DNA from: Geotrypetes seraphini
Taxonomy: Eukaryota > Chordata > Amphibia > Gymnophiona > Dermophiidae
Length of the DNA: 64,000 bases
Reading direction: 5' to 3'
Assembly: GCF_902459505.1 (NCBI RefSeq)
Contig: NC_047097.1
Location: forward strand, 17,259,749 to 17,323,748
A program made the position numbers and the translations under genes. Shown piece by piece: positions 23,351 through 33,343 of the stretch. Numbering within the stretch: position 1 is the first letter of the stretch; each line of letters begins with the position of its first letter. Below the pieces are notes generated by a model that worked only from the letters and a program-made list of their open reading frames with translations, did no database searches and had not been told where the DNA came from.

Positions 23351-23840
23351 CACCTATTACGGTAAGTAACTGTGCTTTATCCTAGGATAAGCAGGCAGCA
23401 TATTCTCACAAATGGGACACCCTATCTTTGTGCAAAGGGATAGAGGTAGAGTTGGCCAAATTAAGAGAATAATTTTTGTAAAACTGCTTGGTCGAAGTGA
23501 GCATCACATCTGGTAAAGGATTCCATACAATGGTGAGAAGTAAACATATGCATTGAGGACCAAGTAGCTGCTTTGCAGATTTCAGCAATTAGAGTTGAGC
23601 GTAAGAATGCAACTGAAGCTGCCATAGCTTGGATCCTGTGTGTCATCATACAACTCCCGAGTTTTAACCCAGCCTAAGCATAGCAAAAAGAATTACAAGC
23701 TGCAAGCCATGTTGAAATGGTTCTCTAGGTGACAGGGCTGCCCAGCTTATTTGGGTCAAAGGAGATGAAAAGTTGAGACTTTCTGTAAGACTGAGTCCTT
23801 TCTACATAATAAGCCAAGGCTTGTTTGCAGTCTAGGCCTT
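23351..23840 (-). mobile_element. Second DIRS fossil, internal complementary region and recombinase end
   Basis: It begins with CACCTATTACGGTAAGTAAC, then the reverse terminal type, which is an internal complementary region rather than an outer end. Recombinase C-terminal sequence follows (ICKAATWSSMHMFTSHH). It abuts the right end of the previous fossil directly. Broken, several breaks. Confidence 0.7.
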
Positions 23841-24399
23841 AGGCCTCGCCCCGGTGCATCATGTGATGTACCGGGAGGGGCCTAAGGCCCTGATTGGCTC
23901 AGGCGTCTCAGGCCTCTCCCAAGGGAGGAGCCAGAGGCACCTGAGCCAATCAGGGACTTCCTTAGGGAGCAGAACGGGAGCCAGAAGGCCTTGAGCATGC
24001 GCAGATGCTCAAGGTCCAGTCAGGGGAGAGGCATGATCTTCCGGCACTGGCACCTCCTGTGGGTTGGTGCTGCGTGCTGGTGCCACATTGGGGGTAAGCA
24101 TTCAGTTTGGGCAGGGGAAGTCGGTTTGTGCGGGGTGTGGGGTGAGCGTTCGCATGGGGGGGGGGGGTGATGCCGGTTTGTGGGGGGGGGGATGTGGAAG
24201 CGGACCAGTGGCCTCGGAGGGGGGGGGGGTCTTTTGGGGATGTGGTGGGGTGGAGCTGCGCCGGTGGCCCGGGAGGTGGAACAAATCAAGCAAGTTTCCC
24301 TTACTTCCTTTGGATTAACTTGCTTTGATATACGAGTAAATTGGTTTACGAGCATGCTTCTGGAATGAATTATGCTCGTAAACCAAAGTTCCACTGTGT
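23841..24399. mobile_element. Tigger-like element with inner hairpin and G-rich tract
   Basis: Contains a hairpin around CTGATTGGCTCAGG...CCTGAGCCAATCAGG (23,889-23,966), the shared CTTGAGCATGCGCAGATG block, and G-runs at 24,150-24,235. The right end is TAAACCAAAGTTCCACTG. Same family as 15,120 and 25,430. Confidence 0.6.
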
Positions 24400-24880
24400 A
24401 TATATATATATATATTGTTTGGATTACTTTTTGAGTAAAAGCTTATTCTGAAGATGATTTTGCACATCATAGTAAAATATATGGCATGCAGTGGAGTGTT
24501 TTTCTGACCAGTGATAGAATATATGATATCCTGAGTTTCACTATAGGGATTCGTTTTACACCAAGGTCTTTTTTTTCTCCACATTGGGCTAGATTCACTA
24601 AGCAAACCAATCGTGTACCAATCGGTTTGCGACCCCTTTGTGACCCGATTTCCCTCCGATCCGATTCACTAACCTCTGTCCTGATCATCCTCTGATCCGC
24701 GTATGCAAATGATGGGAAACAGCATGCAAAGTAGGAAGGGCTGCAATTCACTAACAAAAAGCAGGCACACCGTCTGGGCTGGCCGATCCAAAAACAAGCA
24801 AATGCTCAGAACCAGTCGCTTGTGTAAAAACTCTGCTCTCTGCCCTGATCTGCTCCTTTCTGCCCTGATCTAGAGAATGA
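24400..24880. other. (TA)n and a GATTCACTAAGC repeat
   Basis: A short TA tract at 24,400-24,415. From about 24,588 the phrase GGGCTAGATTCACTAAGC begins an interspersed repeat with ATTCACTAA recurring at 24,664 and 24,751. Family not named. Confidence 0.4.
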
Positions 24881-25735
24881 CAAGGTGGCTGTTACCCGAA
24901 GTTGCATCAGAGGAGAAGCTTCTGCCCGTAGGCTCCAGCGGCCTGCACAAATTACACTAACGCGCCACGAAGGTAAGGGGGAGAGAGGGAGGGAGAGGCT
25001 TGGACCCTGTGAGGGGTGCTGAAGGGTGGTGGAAAGGAACAGGCACTGAAGGGGGGTGGCAAGAGGGAAAGATGGTGGTGGAAAGGAATGGAACAGATGC
25101 TGAAGGGAGGGTGGGGTGGAACAGACGCTTAAGAGGAGTGGGGAGGCACAGATGCTGAAGGGAAATGTGGAAGACAGAGTGGGGAGAAGAAGCTGAAGGG
25201 AAATGGGGGTCAGAGAGTGGGGAAAAAGACGCTTGAAAGGAAGAAGACAGATGCCAGACTATGTGGGGGGAGTGGAGGGAAGAAGATGGGTGCCAGACCA
25301 ATTGGGGGGGGGTGAAGGGAGAGGCACAGTAACAGAACAAATGGAAGACGCAGAGAGAAGACAGACAATGGATAGAAGGAACTGAATGAGAAGATGAGGA
25401 AAGCAGAAACCAGACAAAGGTAGGGACTGAACGTGAACTCGCAGGCCTTGAGCATGCTCAGATGCTCAAGGCCTTGCAGAAGAGGAGGCCGATCTTCGGG
25501 CACCGGCACCAAGCACAGGACATGCCGGTGCCGGTGCCCAGATGAGGGTAAGAAACGAAGGGGGGGGGTGCCGGATTGTGGGGGGGAGGGTGCCGGATTG
25601 CGGGGGGGGGGGGGGGGGGGGGCGCTTGTAAATCGAGCCATGCTCGGTTTCCGAGGCACCGATTTTGCAAATGTTTTGCTCGTCTTGCAAAACACTCGCA
25701 AACCAGTGCACTCGTAAACCGAGGTACCACTGTAT
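24881..25735. mobile_element. Tigger-like element with purine-rich interior
   Basis: The right part shares CTTGAGCATGCTCAGATG with the two relatives and ends GAGGTACCACTG followed by TA. A purine-rich stretch with a recurring GATGCTGAAGGG phrase (25,015-25,430) and long G-runs (25,560-25,622) fill the left part. Opposite-strand Pro-rich frames are artefacts. Confidence 0.55.
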
Positions 25736-26070
25736 TATATTCAAAGATATTGAAAAACCAATAATATAACTATACATCTCCCCCTTTTCCATTCTTATAA
25801 CATACTTTTTGTGCAAAAACGGTGTCTAATCATATGCATGGCATTTTTGATATATGATCTTTATTTATACTGGTGAACAGTGTCTCTTCAGACTAAGTTA
25901 TTTTTTTTTTTTTTAAACATTAAAAGAATGACTACTTGGACATATTTTTGTGGGTTTTCATTCACTCATCCTATTGTTAATTGGTGTAGTGAAATCAGTT
26001 ATATTGCTGCCCCCTAAACTTTATAAACATTTCTTCCTCTGTCTGCTCATTCTCTCCCAGAGGACAGTAG
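25736..26070. other. Intron sequence, nothing recognised
   Basis: AT-rich sequence in the last intron of the NMRK2-like gene, just before the DIRS element. No repeat end or exon identified. Confidence 0.45.
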
Positions 26071-26458
26071 AGCACAGTTACTTACCGTAACAGGTGTTAT
26101 CCAGGGACAGCAGGCAGATATTCTTGACTGATGGGTGACGGCACCGACGGAGCCCCGGTACGGACAATTTTAGAGTGATCTCACTCTAAGAACTTTTAGA
26201 AAGTTCTAGCTCGGCCGCACCGCGCACGCGCGAGTGCCTTCCCGCCCGACAGAGGCGCGCGGTCCCTCAGTTAGTATAAGCCAGCTAAGAAGCCAACCCG
26301 GGGAGGTGGGTGGGACGCAAGAATATCTGCCTGCTGTCCCTGGATAACACCTGTTACGGTAAGTAACTGTGCTTTATCCCAGGACAAGCAGGCAGCTATT
26401 CTTGACTGATGGGTGACCTCCAAGCTAACAAAAAGAGGGATGGAGGGAAGGTTGGCCA

Positions 26459-29329
26459 TTAGGAAAACAAATTTTGCAAAACAGATTGGCCGAAGTGACC
26501 ATCCCTTCTGGAGAATGTATCCAGACAATAATGAGATGTAAAAGTGTGAACTGAGGACCAAGTAGCAGCCTTGCAGATTTCCTCAATAGGAGTGGAACGG
26601 AGGAAAGCTACAGATGCTGCCATTGCTCTGACTTTATGGGCTGTGACAGAACCTTCCAGTGTCAGTCCGGTCTGAGCATAACAGAATGAAATGCACGCTG
26701 CAAGCCAATTAGACAACGTACGTTTAGAAACAGGACGTCCCAATTTATTCGGATCAAAGGACAGAAAGAGTTGGGGAACTGATCTGTGGGGTTTCGTACG
26801 CTCCAGATAGTAAGCAAGAGCCCTTTTACAATCCAAAGTATGCAGAGCTTGTTCCCCAGAATGAGAATGAGGTTTTGGAAAGAAAACAGGTAAAACAATG
26901 GATTGGTTGAGATGAAATTCAGAAACAACCTTGGGGAGAAACTTTGGATGTGTACGCAGAACCACCTTGTCATGGTGAAAAACCGTAAAAGGTGGATCTG
27001 CAACCAGTGCATGAAGCTCACTGACCCTCCTGGCAGAGGTAATGGCAATAAGAAAAAGTACCTTCCAAGTGAGAAATTTGAAAGGAGAGGTAGCTAAAGG
27101 TTCAAATGGAGGTTTCATTAAAGCGGAAAGAACCACATTGAGATCCCAGATAACCGGAGGGGCTTTAAGAGGTGGTTTCACATTGAAAAGCCCACGCATG
27201 AACCTGGATACCAGGGGATGAGCTGAAAGAAGTTTTCCATGGACTGGCTCATGAAAAGCTGCAATGGCACTGAGGTGGACCCTGATGGAAGAGGACTTCA
27301 GGCCAGAATCAGACAAAGAAAGAAGATAATCCAACAACGTCTCCACCGCTAGGGAAGTGGGATCAAGATGATGAAGAAGACACCAGGAAGAAAACCTCGT
27401 CCACTTTTGATGGTAACATTGTAGAGTGGCTGGTTTCCTGGAGGCATCCAGAATGGAACGAACGGGCTGAGACAAAAGAGTATCAGTCGAGTTCAGCCCG
27501 AGAGATACCAAGCCATCAGGTGTAGAGACTGGAGGTTGGGATGCAGAAGGGTTCCCTGCTGTTGCGTAAGCAGAGAAGGAAACAGAGGAAGAAGAAAAGG
27601 TTCCCTGGAACTGAGTTGAAGTAGAAGGGAGAACCAATGTTGCCTGGGCCACCTCGGAGCAATCAGAATCATGGTGGCTCGTTCCCTCTTGAGCTTGAAC
27701 AAGGTTCTCAACATGAGAGGTAGAGGAGGGAAGGCGTACAGGAACAGATTCGACCAGTCGAGGAGAAAAGCATCTGCTGTGAGACGGTGTGGAGAGTAAA
27801 GTCTTGAGCAGAAACGGGGCAGCTGGTGATTGTGAGGAGCTGCAAAGAGGTCTATCTGAGGAGTGCCCCATTGAGTGAAGATAGACTGTAGAGTTACAGG
27901 GTCGAGTGTCCACTCGTGAGGCTGGAGAATTCTGCTGAGTTTGTCCGCTAATGAATTCTGTTTCCCCTGAATGTAAATAGCTTTCAGGAAGAGATGATGG
28001 TCTATGGCCCAATTCCAGATCTTCTGGGCTTCCTGGCATAAAAGGCGAGAGCCTGTCCCACCCTGTTTGTTGATGTAGTACATCGCAACCTGATTGTCTG
28101 TGCACAACAGAAGGACCTGAGGAAAGAGAAGGTGTTGAAAGGCCTTGAGGGCGTAAAACATCGCTCTGAGTTCCAGGAAATTGATTTGATGCTTCTTTTC
28201 CTGGGCTGACCAAAGACCCTGAGTCTGGAACTCGTTCAAGTGAGCTCCCCATGCGTACAGAGAGGCGTCGGTGGTGATGACTAGTTGATGAGGAGGCTGA
28301 TGGAACAGAAGACCTCTGGATAGATTTGAGGATACCAACCACCATTGCAGAGACTGACGAAGAGATGATGTCACAGATATGTGTCGTGAGCAAGAGTCCG
28401 ACGCTTGGGACCACTGGGTCGCAAGGGTCCATTGAGGAGTGCGCAGGTGAAGACGGGCATGAGGTGTGACATGAACTGTGGATGCCATGTGTCCCAAGAG
28501 CACCATCATTTGTCTTGCTGAGATGGACGGCAGAGGAAGTACCTGGTGACATAGAGACTGAAGGGTCTGAAGCCGATTGGATGGCAGGAAAGCTCTCATG
28601 AGGAGTGTGTCTAGGATCGCTCCAATGAATTGAAGTCTCTGAGTGGGAATGATATGAGATTTGGGTAGATTGATCTCGAATCCCAGAAGTTGCAGAAACT
28701 GGATGGTTTGGTTGGTGGCCAGAAGGACCGCTTGGGCAGAAGTGTCTTTGATCAACCAATCGTCCAGGTAAGGAAATACCTGCAGGTGGTGAGAGCGCAG
28801 AAAAGCCGCCACCACAATGAGACATTTGGTGAATACCCTTGGAGATGAGGCAAGACCGAAGGGCAGCACCTTGTACTGGTAATGACAATGATTGATCATG
28901 AATCGGAGATATGGTCTTGAGGTTACATTGATCGGTATGTGAGTGTAAGCCTCTTTGAGATCGAGGGAGCATAGCCAGTCGTTTTGATTTAGAAGGGGAT
29001 AAAGTATGGCTAAAGAAAGCATCTTGAATTTTTCTTTTACTAGATGAATGTTGAGATCGCGAAGGTCCAGGATGGGTCTGAGATCTCCTGTCTTTTTGGG
29101 AACTAGAAAGTAACGGGAGTAGAATCCCTGCCCCTTTTGATCTAGAGGAACTTCCTCTATAGCGTTCAGAAGGAGGAGGGATTGGACCTCCTGAATAAGG
29201 AGGGCTGATTGAGGACTGTTCAAAGCAGACTCTTTTGGCAGGCTTTGAGGTGGGAGAGTCTGAAAGTTGAGAGAGTAGCCGTGGCGGATGATGTTGAGGA
29301 CCCATTGGTCCGAAGTGATTACTTCCCAC
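26459..29329 (-). CDS. DIRS tyrosine recombinase frame (part of retroelement)
   Basis: The open frame is 956 codons. Only the last 370 or so (from about 27,540) read as a tyrosine recombinase: a SAM-like N-domain (YHQKWTRFSSWC), box I ITSARRVSEL with catalytic Arg, HKVRAMAAS with the His-x-x-Arg pair, and a final SSVHTFTSHY with the nucleophile Tyr region. The first two thirds run in another frame across the RT gene and are Ser/Pro/His-rich without a domain. Such overlap is known for DIRS elements. Confidence 0.85.
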   Translation of the reverse strand: MGSNHFGPMGPQHHPPRLLSQLSDSPTSKPAKRVCFEQSSISPPYSGGPIPPPSERYRGSSSRSKGAGILLPLLSSSQKDRRSQTHPGPSRSQHSSSKRKIQDAFFSHTLSPSKSKRLAMLPRSQRGLHSHTDQCNLKTISPIHDQSLSLPVQGAALRSCLISKGIHQMSHCGGGFSALSPPAGISLPGRLVDQRHFCPSGPSGHQPNHPVSATSGIRDQSTQISYHSHSETSIHWSDPRHTPHESFPAIQSASDPSVSMSPGTSSAVHLSKTNDGALGTHGIHSSCHTSCPSSPAHSSMDPCDPVVPSVGLLLTTHICDIISSSVSAMVVGILKSIQRSSVPSASSSTSHHHRRLSVRMGSSLERVPDSGSLVSPGKEASNQFPGTQSDVLRPQGLSTPSLSSGPSVVHRQSGCDVLHQQTGWDRLSPFMPGSPEDLELGHRPSSLPESYLHSGETEFISGQTQQNSPASRVDTRPCNSTVYLHSMGHSSDRPLCSSSQSPAAPFLLKTLLSTPSHSRCFSPRLVESVPVRLPSSTSHVENLVQAQEGTSHHDSDCSEVAQATLVLPSTSTQFQGTFSSSSVSFSAYATAGNPSASQPPVSTPDGLVSLGLNSTDTLLSQPVRSILDASRKPATLQCYHQKWTRFSSWCLLHHLDPTSLAVETLLDYLLSLSDSGLKSSSIRVHLSAIAAFHEPVHGKLLSAHPLVSRFMRGLFNVKPPLKAPPVIWDLNVVLSALMKPPFEPLATSPFKFLTWKVLFLIAITSARRVSELHALVADPPFTVFHHDKVVLRTHPKFLPKVVSEFHLNQSIVLPVFFPKPHSHSGEQALHTLDCKRALAYYLERTKPHRSVPQLFLSFDPNKLGRPVSKRTLSNWLAACISFCYAQTGLTLEGSVTAHKVRAMAASVAFLRSTPIEEICKAATWSSVHTFTSHYCLDTFSRRDGHFGQSVLQNLFS

Positions 29330-29691
29330 CGGCTGAAGAACAGAGAAAGTCGACCTCCTATTGGTTGAGGCAGGAGAACAGGAACAGGGATACTGGCTAT
29401 ACTGCGGAGAATGAAGTCAAAAGGGCTGTGACTTCTGCTGAGGAGGTTGTTTCGCAGGTTGCTGCTGTTGCTGCTGTCGGGGAGGCTGACGTTGCTGTTG
29501 CCTCTGACGTCGAGGTTGTTGAGCAGTGGTAGGCAATGGACGGGCTGTGAAACGGCGTTGATAAGCCGATTGCTGCCTGTATGGTCTTGGTGGAGGAGGC
29601 TTCTTTTTATTCTTGAGCAGGGTATCCCAGCGCGTCTCATGAGCCGAGAGCTTTTGGGTGGTAGAGTCCATGGAATCCCCAAAGAGCTCAT
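27493..29691 (-). CDS. DIRS reverse transcriptase / RNase H frame (part of retroelement)
   Basis: About 730 codons. RT landmarks in order: FLVPKKTGDLRPILDLR, LPFGLASSP, and the active-site YLDDWL. RNase H follows with TTDAS, INFLELRA, TDNQ and an ADKLSR end. A final region (APRWPRQHWF and nearby) corresponds to the methyltransferase-like part found in DIRS pol. It would copy element RNA into circular DNA, which the recombinase then inserts. Its frame overlaps the recombinase frame for a long distance. Confidence 0.9.
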   Translation of the reverse strand: MSSLGIPWTLPPKSSRLMRRAGIPCSRIKRSLLHQDHTGSNRLINAVSQPVHCLPLLNNLDVRGNSNVSLPDSSNSSNLRNNLLSRSHSPFDFILRSIASIPVPVLLPQPIGGRLSLFFSRWEVITSDQWVLNIIRHGYSLNFQTLPPQSLPKESALNSPQSALLIQEVQSLLLLNAIEEVPLDQKGQGFYSRYFLVPKKTGDLRPILDLRDLNIHLVKEKFKMLSLAILYPLLNQNDWLCSLDLKEAYTHIPINVTSRPYLRFMINHCHYQYKVLPFGLASSPRVFTKCLIVVAAFLRSHHLQVFPYLDDWLIKDTSAQAVLLATNQTIQFLQLLGFEINLPKSHIIPTQRLQFIGAILDTLLMRAFLPSNRLQTLQSLCHQVLPLPSISARQMMVLLGHMASTVHVTPHARLHLRTPQWTLATQWSQASDSCSRHISVTSSLRQSLQWWLVSSNLSRGLLFHQPPHQLVITTDASLYAWGAHLNEFQTQGLWSAQEKKHQINFLELRAMFYALKAFQHLLFPQVLLLCTDNQVAMYYINKQGGTGSRLLCQEAQKIWNWAIDHHLFLKAIYIQGKQNSLADKLSRILQPHEWTLDPVTLQSIFTQWGTPQIDLFAAPHNHQLPRFCSRLYSPHRLTADAFLLDWSNLFLYAFPPLPLMLRTLFKLKRERATMILIAPRWPRQHWFSLLLQLSSREPFLLPLFPSLLTQQQGTLLHPNLQSLHLMAWYLSG

Positions 29692-31498
29692 CCCCTAGGC
29701 ATGGGGCGTTGGCTAACCGATCTTGATGGTTAACATCAAGCTCGGATACCCGAAGCCAGGCCAAACGGCGCATAGCCACCGACATAGCTGTCGCTCTGGA
29801 TGTAAGTTCAAAGGTGTCATATATGGACCTAACCATAAACTTACGAAGTTGGAATAGAGACGACAAGCAGGAGTGAAAAGATGGATGTTTTCTTGAAGGA
29901 AGATACTTCTCGAAGGAAGCCATGGTGGTAAGGAGATGCTTTAAATAAAAAGAAAAATGAAAAGCATAATTACTAGCTCTATTTGCTAACATAGCGTTTT
30001 GGTAGAGCCTCTTACCGAATTTATCCATGGCCCTTCCTTCTCTGCCAGGAGGGACAGATGCATATACACTGGCTCCTGAAGTCTTTTTAAGGGTGGATTC
30101 GACAAATAAGGATTCGTGTGGAAGTTGAGGCTTGTCGAACCCAGGAATGGGAATTACCTTGTATAGAGAATCCAGTTTACGTGGGGCCCCTGGAACAGTT
30201 AAAGGAGTCTCTAAATTTTTATAGAAAGTTTCCCTCAAGATGTCATGAAGGGGAAGCTTCAAAAATTCCTTTGGAGGCTGATCAAAATCAAGGGCATCCA
30301 AAAAAGCTTTAGACTTTTTGGATTCAGCCTCCAAAGGAATGGACAAAGACTCACACATCTCTTTCAAGAAATTGGAGAAAGAGGAAGTGGTCTGTTTGGA
30401 GGATGGGTCAGGGAGAGCCGAATCCTCCTCCTCTGAGGAACATTCTCCTTCAGAAAGAAAGGGTTCCTCTGAGTCCCCCCATAGATCAGGGTCTCTGACA
30501 TGGGAAGAATGGTCCCGAGACTCAGGTGTCGATGTTTGCATGTGTCGGGTTTTGCGTACCGACTTACCCGACCTCATCGATACCGAGTCAGGCGATGTTA
30601 TCGGTCGCACCGGTGCCGAAGTCTGTACCGATTGATGGTGAGCTGTCGGCTCCGGTGCAAGGACTGGCATCGATACCGATGAAGTTAGGTGAAGCGGTAC
30701 CGAGACAGTAGAAGCAGGTAAGACAGGTTCGACAACCGGTACCGACACGGGTTGATGTACAACCGGTACCGATGGCTCGGTGCGGACTGGCACCGGAAGG
30801 TTCGGTGTCATTATAGCAGGAAGGAGTCGTTCTAATTGCTCCTTAAGCTGCACATGAAGGATGGCCGTAATGCGGTCATCGAGGGATGGCACCGGTACCG
30901 CTTTTTTCTTCTGCGGTACCTGCGGTGCCGCTCTACGCCCCGGAGATGAGGAGCCCGATGTCGAGGGACTCACCTCAATAGGGGCGGAGCGCTTCCGCTG
31001 GCGTCTAACCGGCGGCAGGACTGGGCTCACTGCACTCGAGGCCGGAAGACGTTCCAGCGGGGAAGGCTTCTTAGCCGGCTTACCTGACTGTTGGGATGCC
31101 GGTGTGGAATCACGCGGCGTCGAAGACGAGGGTGCCGACTGAAGCGGTGCCGAAGCCGGAGTCGAAGGAACGGGGTCGGACATCTCGGCACCGAATAACA
31201 AACGCTGTTGAATTAAGCGATTTTTTAAAGTTCTTTTCTTTAAAGTAGCACAGCGGGTGCAAGAAGAGGCCTGATGCTCAGGACCCAAACACTGCAAGCA
31301 CCAGTTGTGTGGGTCCGTGAGAGATATAGGCCTAGCACACCGCTGGCACTTTTTAAAACCCGGTTGAGGGGGCATGAAAGGGAAAACGGCTTCCGCCAAA
31401 TCGAAGGCCGAGGCTTCGATGGTGGCAGAAGGCCCCGCCGGGGAAAAACCGAAATTGAAGAAAAAAATGTAAGATTGTTTTTTTTTTTTTTTTTTCAA
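29417..31498 (-). CDS. DIRS gag-like frame (part of retroelement)
   Basis: About 690 codons. Near the N-terminus a Cys/His cluster CQRCARPISL...HNWCLQCLGPEH fits the zinc-binding motif usual at the start of DIRS gag. A long Pro/Ser/Val-rich linker with acidic patches follows, then a helical region (SRATAMSVAMRRLAWLR) and a Gln/Pro/Arg-rich basic tail expected to bind RNA. The first Lys-rich codons come from an A-tract, so the true start may be further in. It overlaps the RT frame by about 275 bp, as is usual in this family. Confidence 0.85.
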   Translation of the reverse strand: MKKKKKKQSYIFFFNFGFSPAGPSATIEASAFDLAEAVFPFMPPQPGFKKCQRCARPISLTDPHNWCLQCLGPEHQASSCTRCATLKKRTLKNRLIQQRLLFGAEMSDPVPSTPASAPLQSAPSSSTPRDSTPASQQSGKPAKKPSPLERLPASSAVSPVLPPVRRQRKRSAPIEVSPSTSGSSSPGRRAAPQVPQKKKAVPVPSLDDRITAILHVQLKEQLERLLPAIMTPNLPVPVRTEPSVPVVHQPVSVPVVEPVLPASTVSVPLHLTSSVSMPVLAPEPTAHHQSVQTSAPVRPITSPDSVSMRSGKSVRKTRHMQTSTPESRDHSSHVRDPDLWGDSEEPFLSEGECSSEEEDSALPDPSSKQTTSSFSNFLKEMCESLSIPLEAESKKSKAFLDALDFDQPPKEFLKLPLHDILRETFYKNLETPLTVPGAPRKLDSLYKVIPIPGFDKPQLPHESLFVESTLKKTSGASVYASVPPGREGRAMDKFGKRLYQNAMLANRASNYAFHFSFYLKHLLTTMASFEKYLPSRKHPSFHSCLSSLFQLRKFMVRSIYDTFELTSRATAMSVAMRRLAWLRVSELDVNHQDRLANAPCLGDELFGDSMDSTTQKLSAHETRWDTLLKNKKKPPPPRPYRQQSAYQRRFTARPLPTTAQQPRRQRQQQRQPPRQQQQQQPAKQPPQQKSQPF

Positions 31499-31786
31499 AA
31501 TAAAAGAAAGGTTAAAGAAATCAAACGTTTACGCGAGCGGGAAGGCAAGTTAAGAAAAAATTTCAACAGCCGTTGAAAACGCGTCTTCTTAGCTCCGCGG
31601 AAACTAAGAAACTGAGGGACCGCGCGCCTCTGTCGGGCGGGAAGGCACTCGCGCGTGCGCGGTGCGGCCGAGCTAGAACTTTCTAAAAGTTCTTAGAGTG
31701 AGATCACTCTAAAATTGTCCGTACCGGGGCTCCGTCGGTGCCGTCACCCATCAGTCAAGAATAGCTGCCTGCTTGTCCTGGGATAA

Positions 31787-32097
31787 TACAGCCTTACCTG
31801 TATATCCCTTCACACGTGGAATTTCCATCCATATGGATTCTACACTGCTCTCTGTTATGCTGAATATTTATTTTGATTAAATTCTCTCTTTAATATATAG
31901 CTCGACCCCCTCCAATTTGATCTACTCTATTGTGATATAATTTGTACCCCGATAAGTGTCCCACTGGTTATCTTCATTCCACTAGGTCTCAGAGATACCT
32001 ATTATATCTATCCTTTCACTTAGTTCAATTTATTCTAACTCTTTCTTCTTGTTTCTTAGGCTTCTGGCATTTGCATACAGACATTTTAAACAATGTA
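31787..32097. other. Intron sequence, nothing recognised
   Basis: AT-rich sequence between the DIRS right end and a hAT-like element. No feature can be named. Confidence 0.4.
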
Positions 32098-32523
32098 ACC
32101 AGTGGCATAGTAAAGAGGGGGTGGACCACCCCAGTCGCCATCTTGGTGGGGTGTTGGCACCTTTCTTCCTCTCTGCCCCTCCCCACTCCTTCCCATTCCT
32201 CCCCCACTGTCTGCCTTCAATTCCCCACCAATGTATCTCTAGCTGTTCCTGGCGCAAACAGCAGCTCCAACCTGCTGCTTGCACTGGCCTCGGCACTCCC
32301 CTCTGATGTTACTTCTGGGTTCCACGTCTAGAAAGTGACATCAGAGGGAGAGCCGAAGCTGGCAGAAAGTTAGAGATTCTACTTGCGCCAGGGAAGCTAA
32401 ACAGGTATGGGGAAAGGAAGTGGAGTGCGTGCGTGCAGCAGGTGGGGGGGCAGGGAGGGCACGGAAGTGGGCAAGGAAGGCACCACCGCCCCGGGAACCT
32501 CCCACACTCGCTATACTACTGTT
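32098..32523. mobile_element. hAT-like non-autonomous element (CAGTGGCATAGTAA family)
   Basis: Starts CAGTGGCATAGTAAAGAGG and ends CTCGCTATACTACTG. The interior has the GCTAAACAGGTATGGGG motif and a G-rich right part. Same family as 1908, 7007 and 53,860. No clear target duplication. Confidence 0.65.
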
Positions 32524-33009
32524 TGTAATTCCTATTTACAACTTGTTCAGTAGTTAAAATAGATAATTGCAATCTTTAAAATCTATCTGCTTTTTATTTA
32601 GTGACACCTGGTCAACTATGGTCTCTATTGTAACCTTGCTAATGGGATGACCTATCTTCTGTTTTGGTGGTATCTTTTAAAGATATCTTGGTCCAAACCA
32701 TGCACTTTTGAGCTACTGGTAGCTTTCCGCTATTTTCTAGTTTAAAAGCTGCTCTATCTCTTTTTTTACATGTTGATGCCAGCAGCCTGGTTCCACCCTG
32801 GTTATGGTGGAGCCTTACCTTGCAGAATAGGCTCCTCTCCCCCAGAATGTTACCCAGTTCCTGACAAATCTAAATCCCTCCTCCATGCTCCATTACCTCT
32901 GGAGCTCTACCTGTCTCCTGGGTCCTGCGCATAGCGATAAGCTAAGTCCTGATGATTTTAAGCCACATTTAGTGGACTAAAATTATGACTAAATATCAGT
33001 TTTTAGAAT
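32524..33009. other. Intron sequence, nothing recognised
   Basis: Includes GACACCTGGTCAACTATGG and neighbouring sequence that look repeat-like (possibly LINE-derived), but no frame or terminus supports a call. Confidence 0.35.
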
Positions 33010-33137
33010 TAGGGTTTACAAAGCTGTGGTAATGATGCTGCCATGGTAAATGCACCGAAGCCCATTCAATTCCTATGGGGTTCGATTCATTTACTGCAGC
33101 AGCTTTACTACCACGGCTTTTGTAAAAGAGGCCCTTA
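33010..33137. mobile_element. Palindromic MITE
   Basis: Arms TTTACAAAGCTGTGGTAA and TACCACGGCTTTTGTAAA pair imperfectly. Related to 20,031 and 38,478. It is 200 bp from NMRK2-like exon 7. Confidence 0.7.
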
Positions 33138-33343
33138 GCTAACTAGCTGGCTAAATATACTCTCAGCAATACATTGAAATACAGATATTGGTAAAATTTG
33201 AATGGCAAAGAGTACCAAGAAACCATTTAAAGGATAAACTACCAGCTATAATTATATTGAAGAATTTGGAAGGAAATATTCTTCCTTAAAGCAAAACTGG
33301 ACTTGAAAAAAAAAGCATGCTACAAATTACTAAGTCAATTTAC

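Larger units (their letters stand above)
26071..31786 (-). mobile_element. Whole-looking DIRS1-like retroelement
   Basis: The ends are inverted repeats of about 180-200 bp (26,071-26,275 against 31,605-31,786). An internal complementary region at about 26,318-26,410 joins copies of both ends, the arrangement that defines DIRS1-type elements. On the minus strand three long frames follow in family order: gag (31,498-29,417), RT/RNase H (29,691-27,493) and tyrosine recombinase (main part 27,540-26,459). It lies in the last intron of the NMRK2-like gene in the same orientation. It looks whole, with no obvious breaks in the long frames, so it is the youngest DIRS copy here. Confidence 0.93.

Noticed and set aside
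24020-25816. Pro-, Gly- and Ser-rich frames on both strands
   Set aside because: Products of G-runs and purine-rich tracts in Tigger-like elements.
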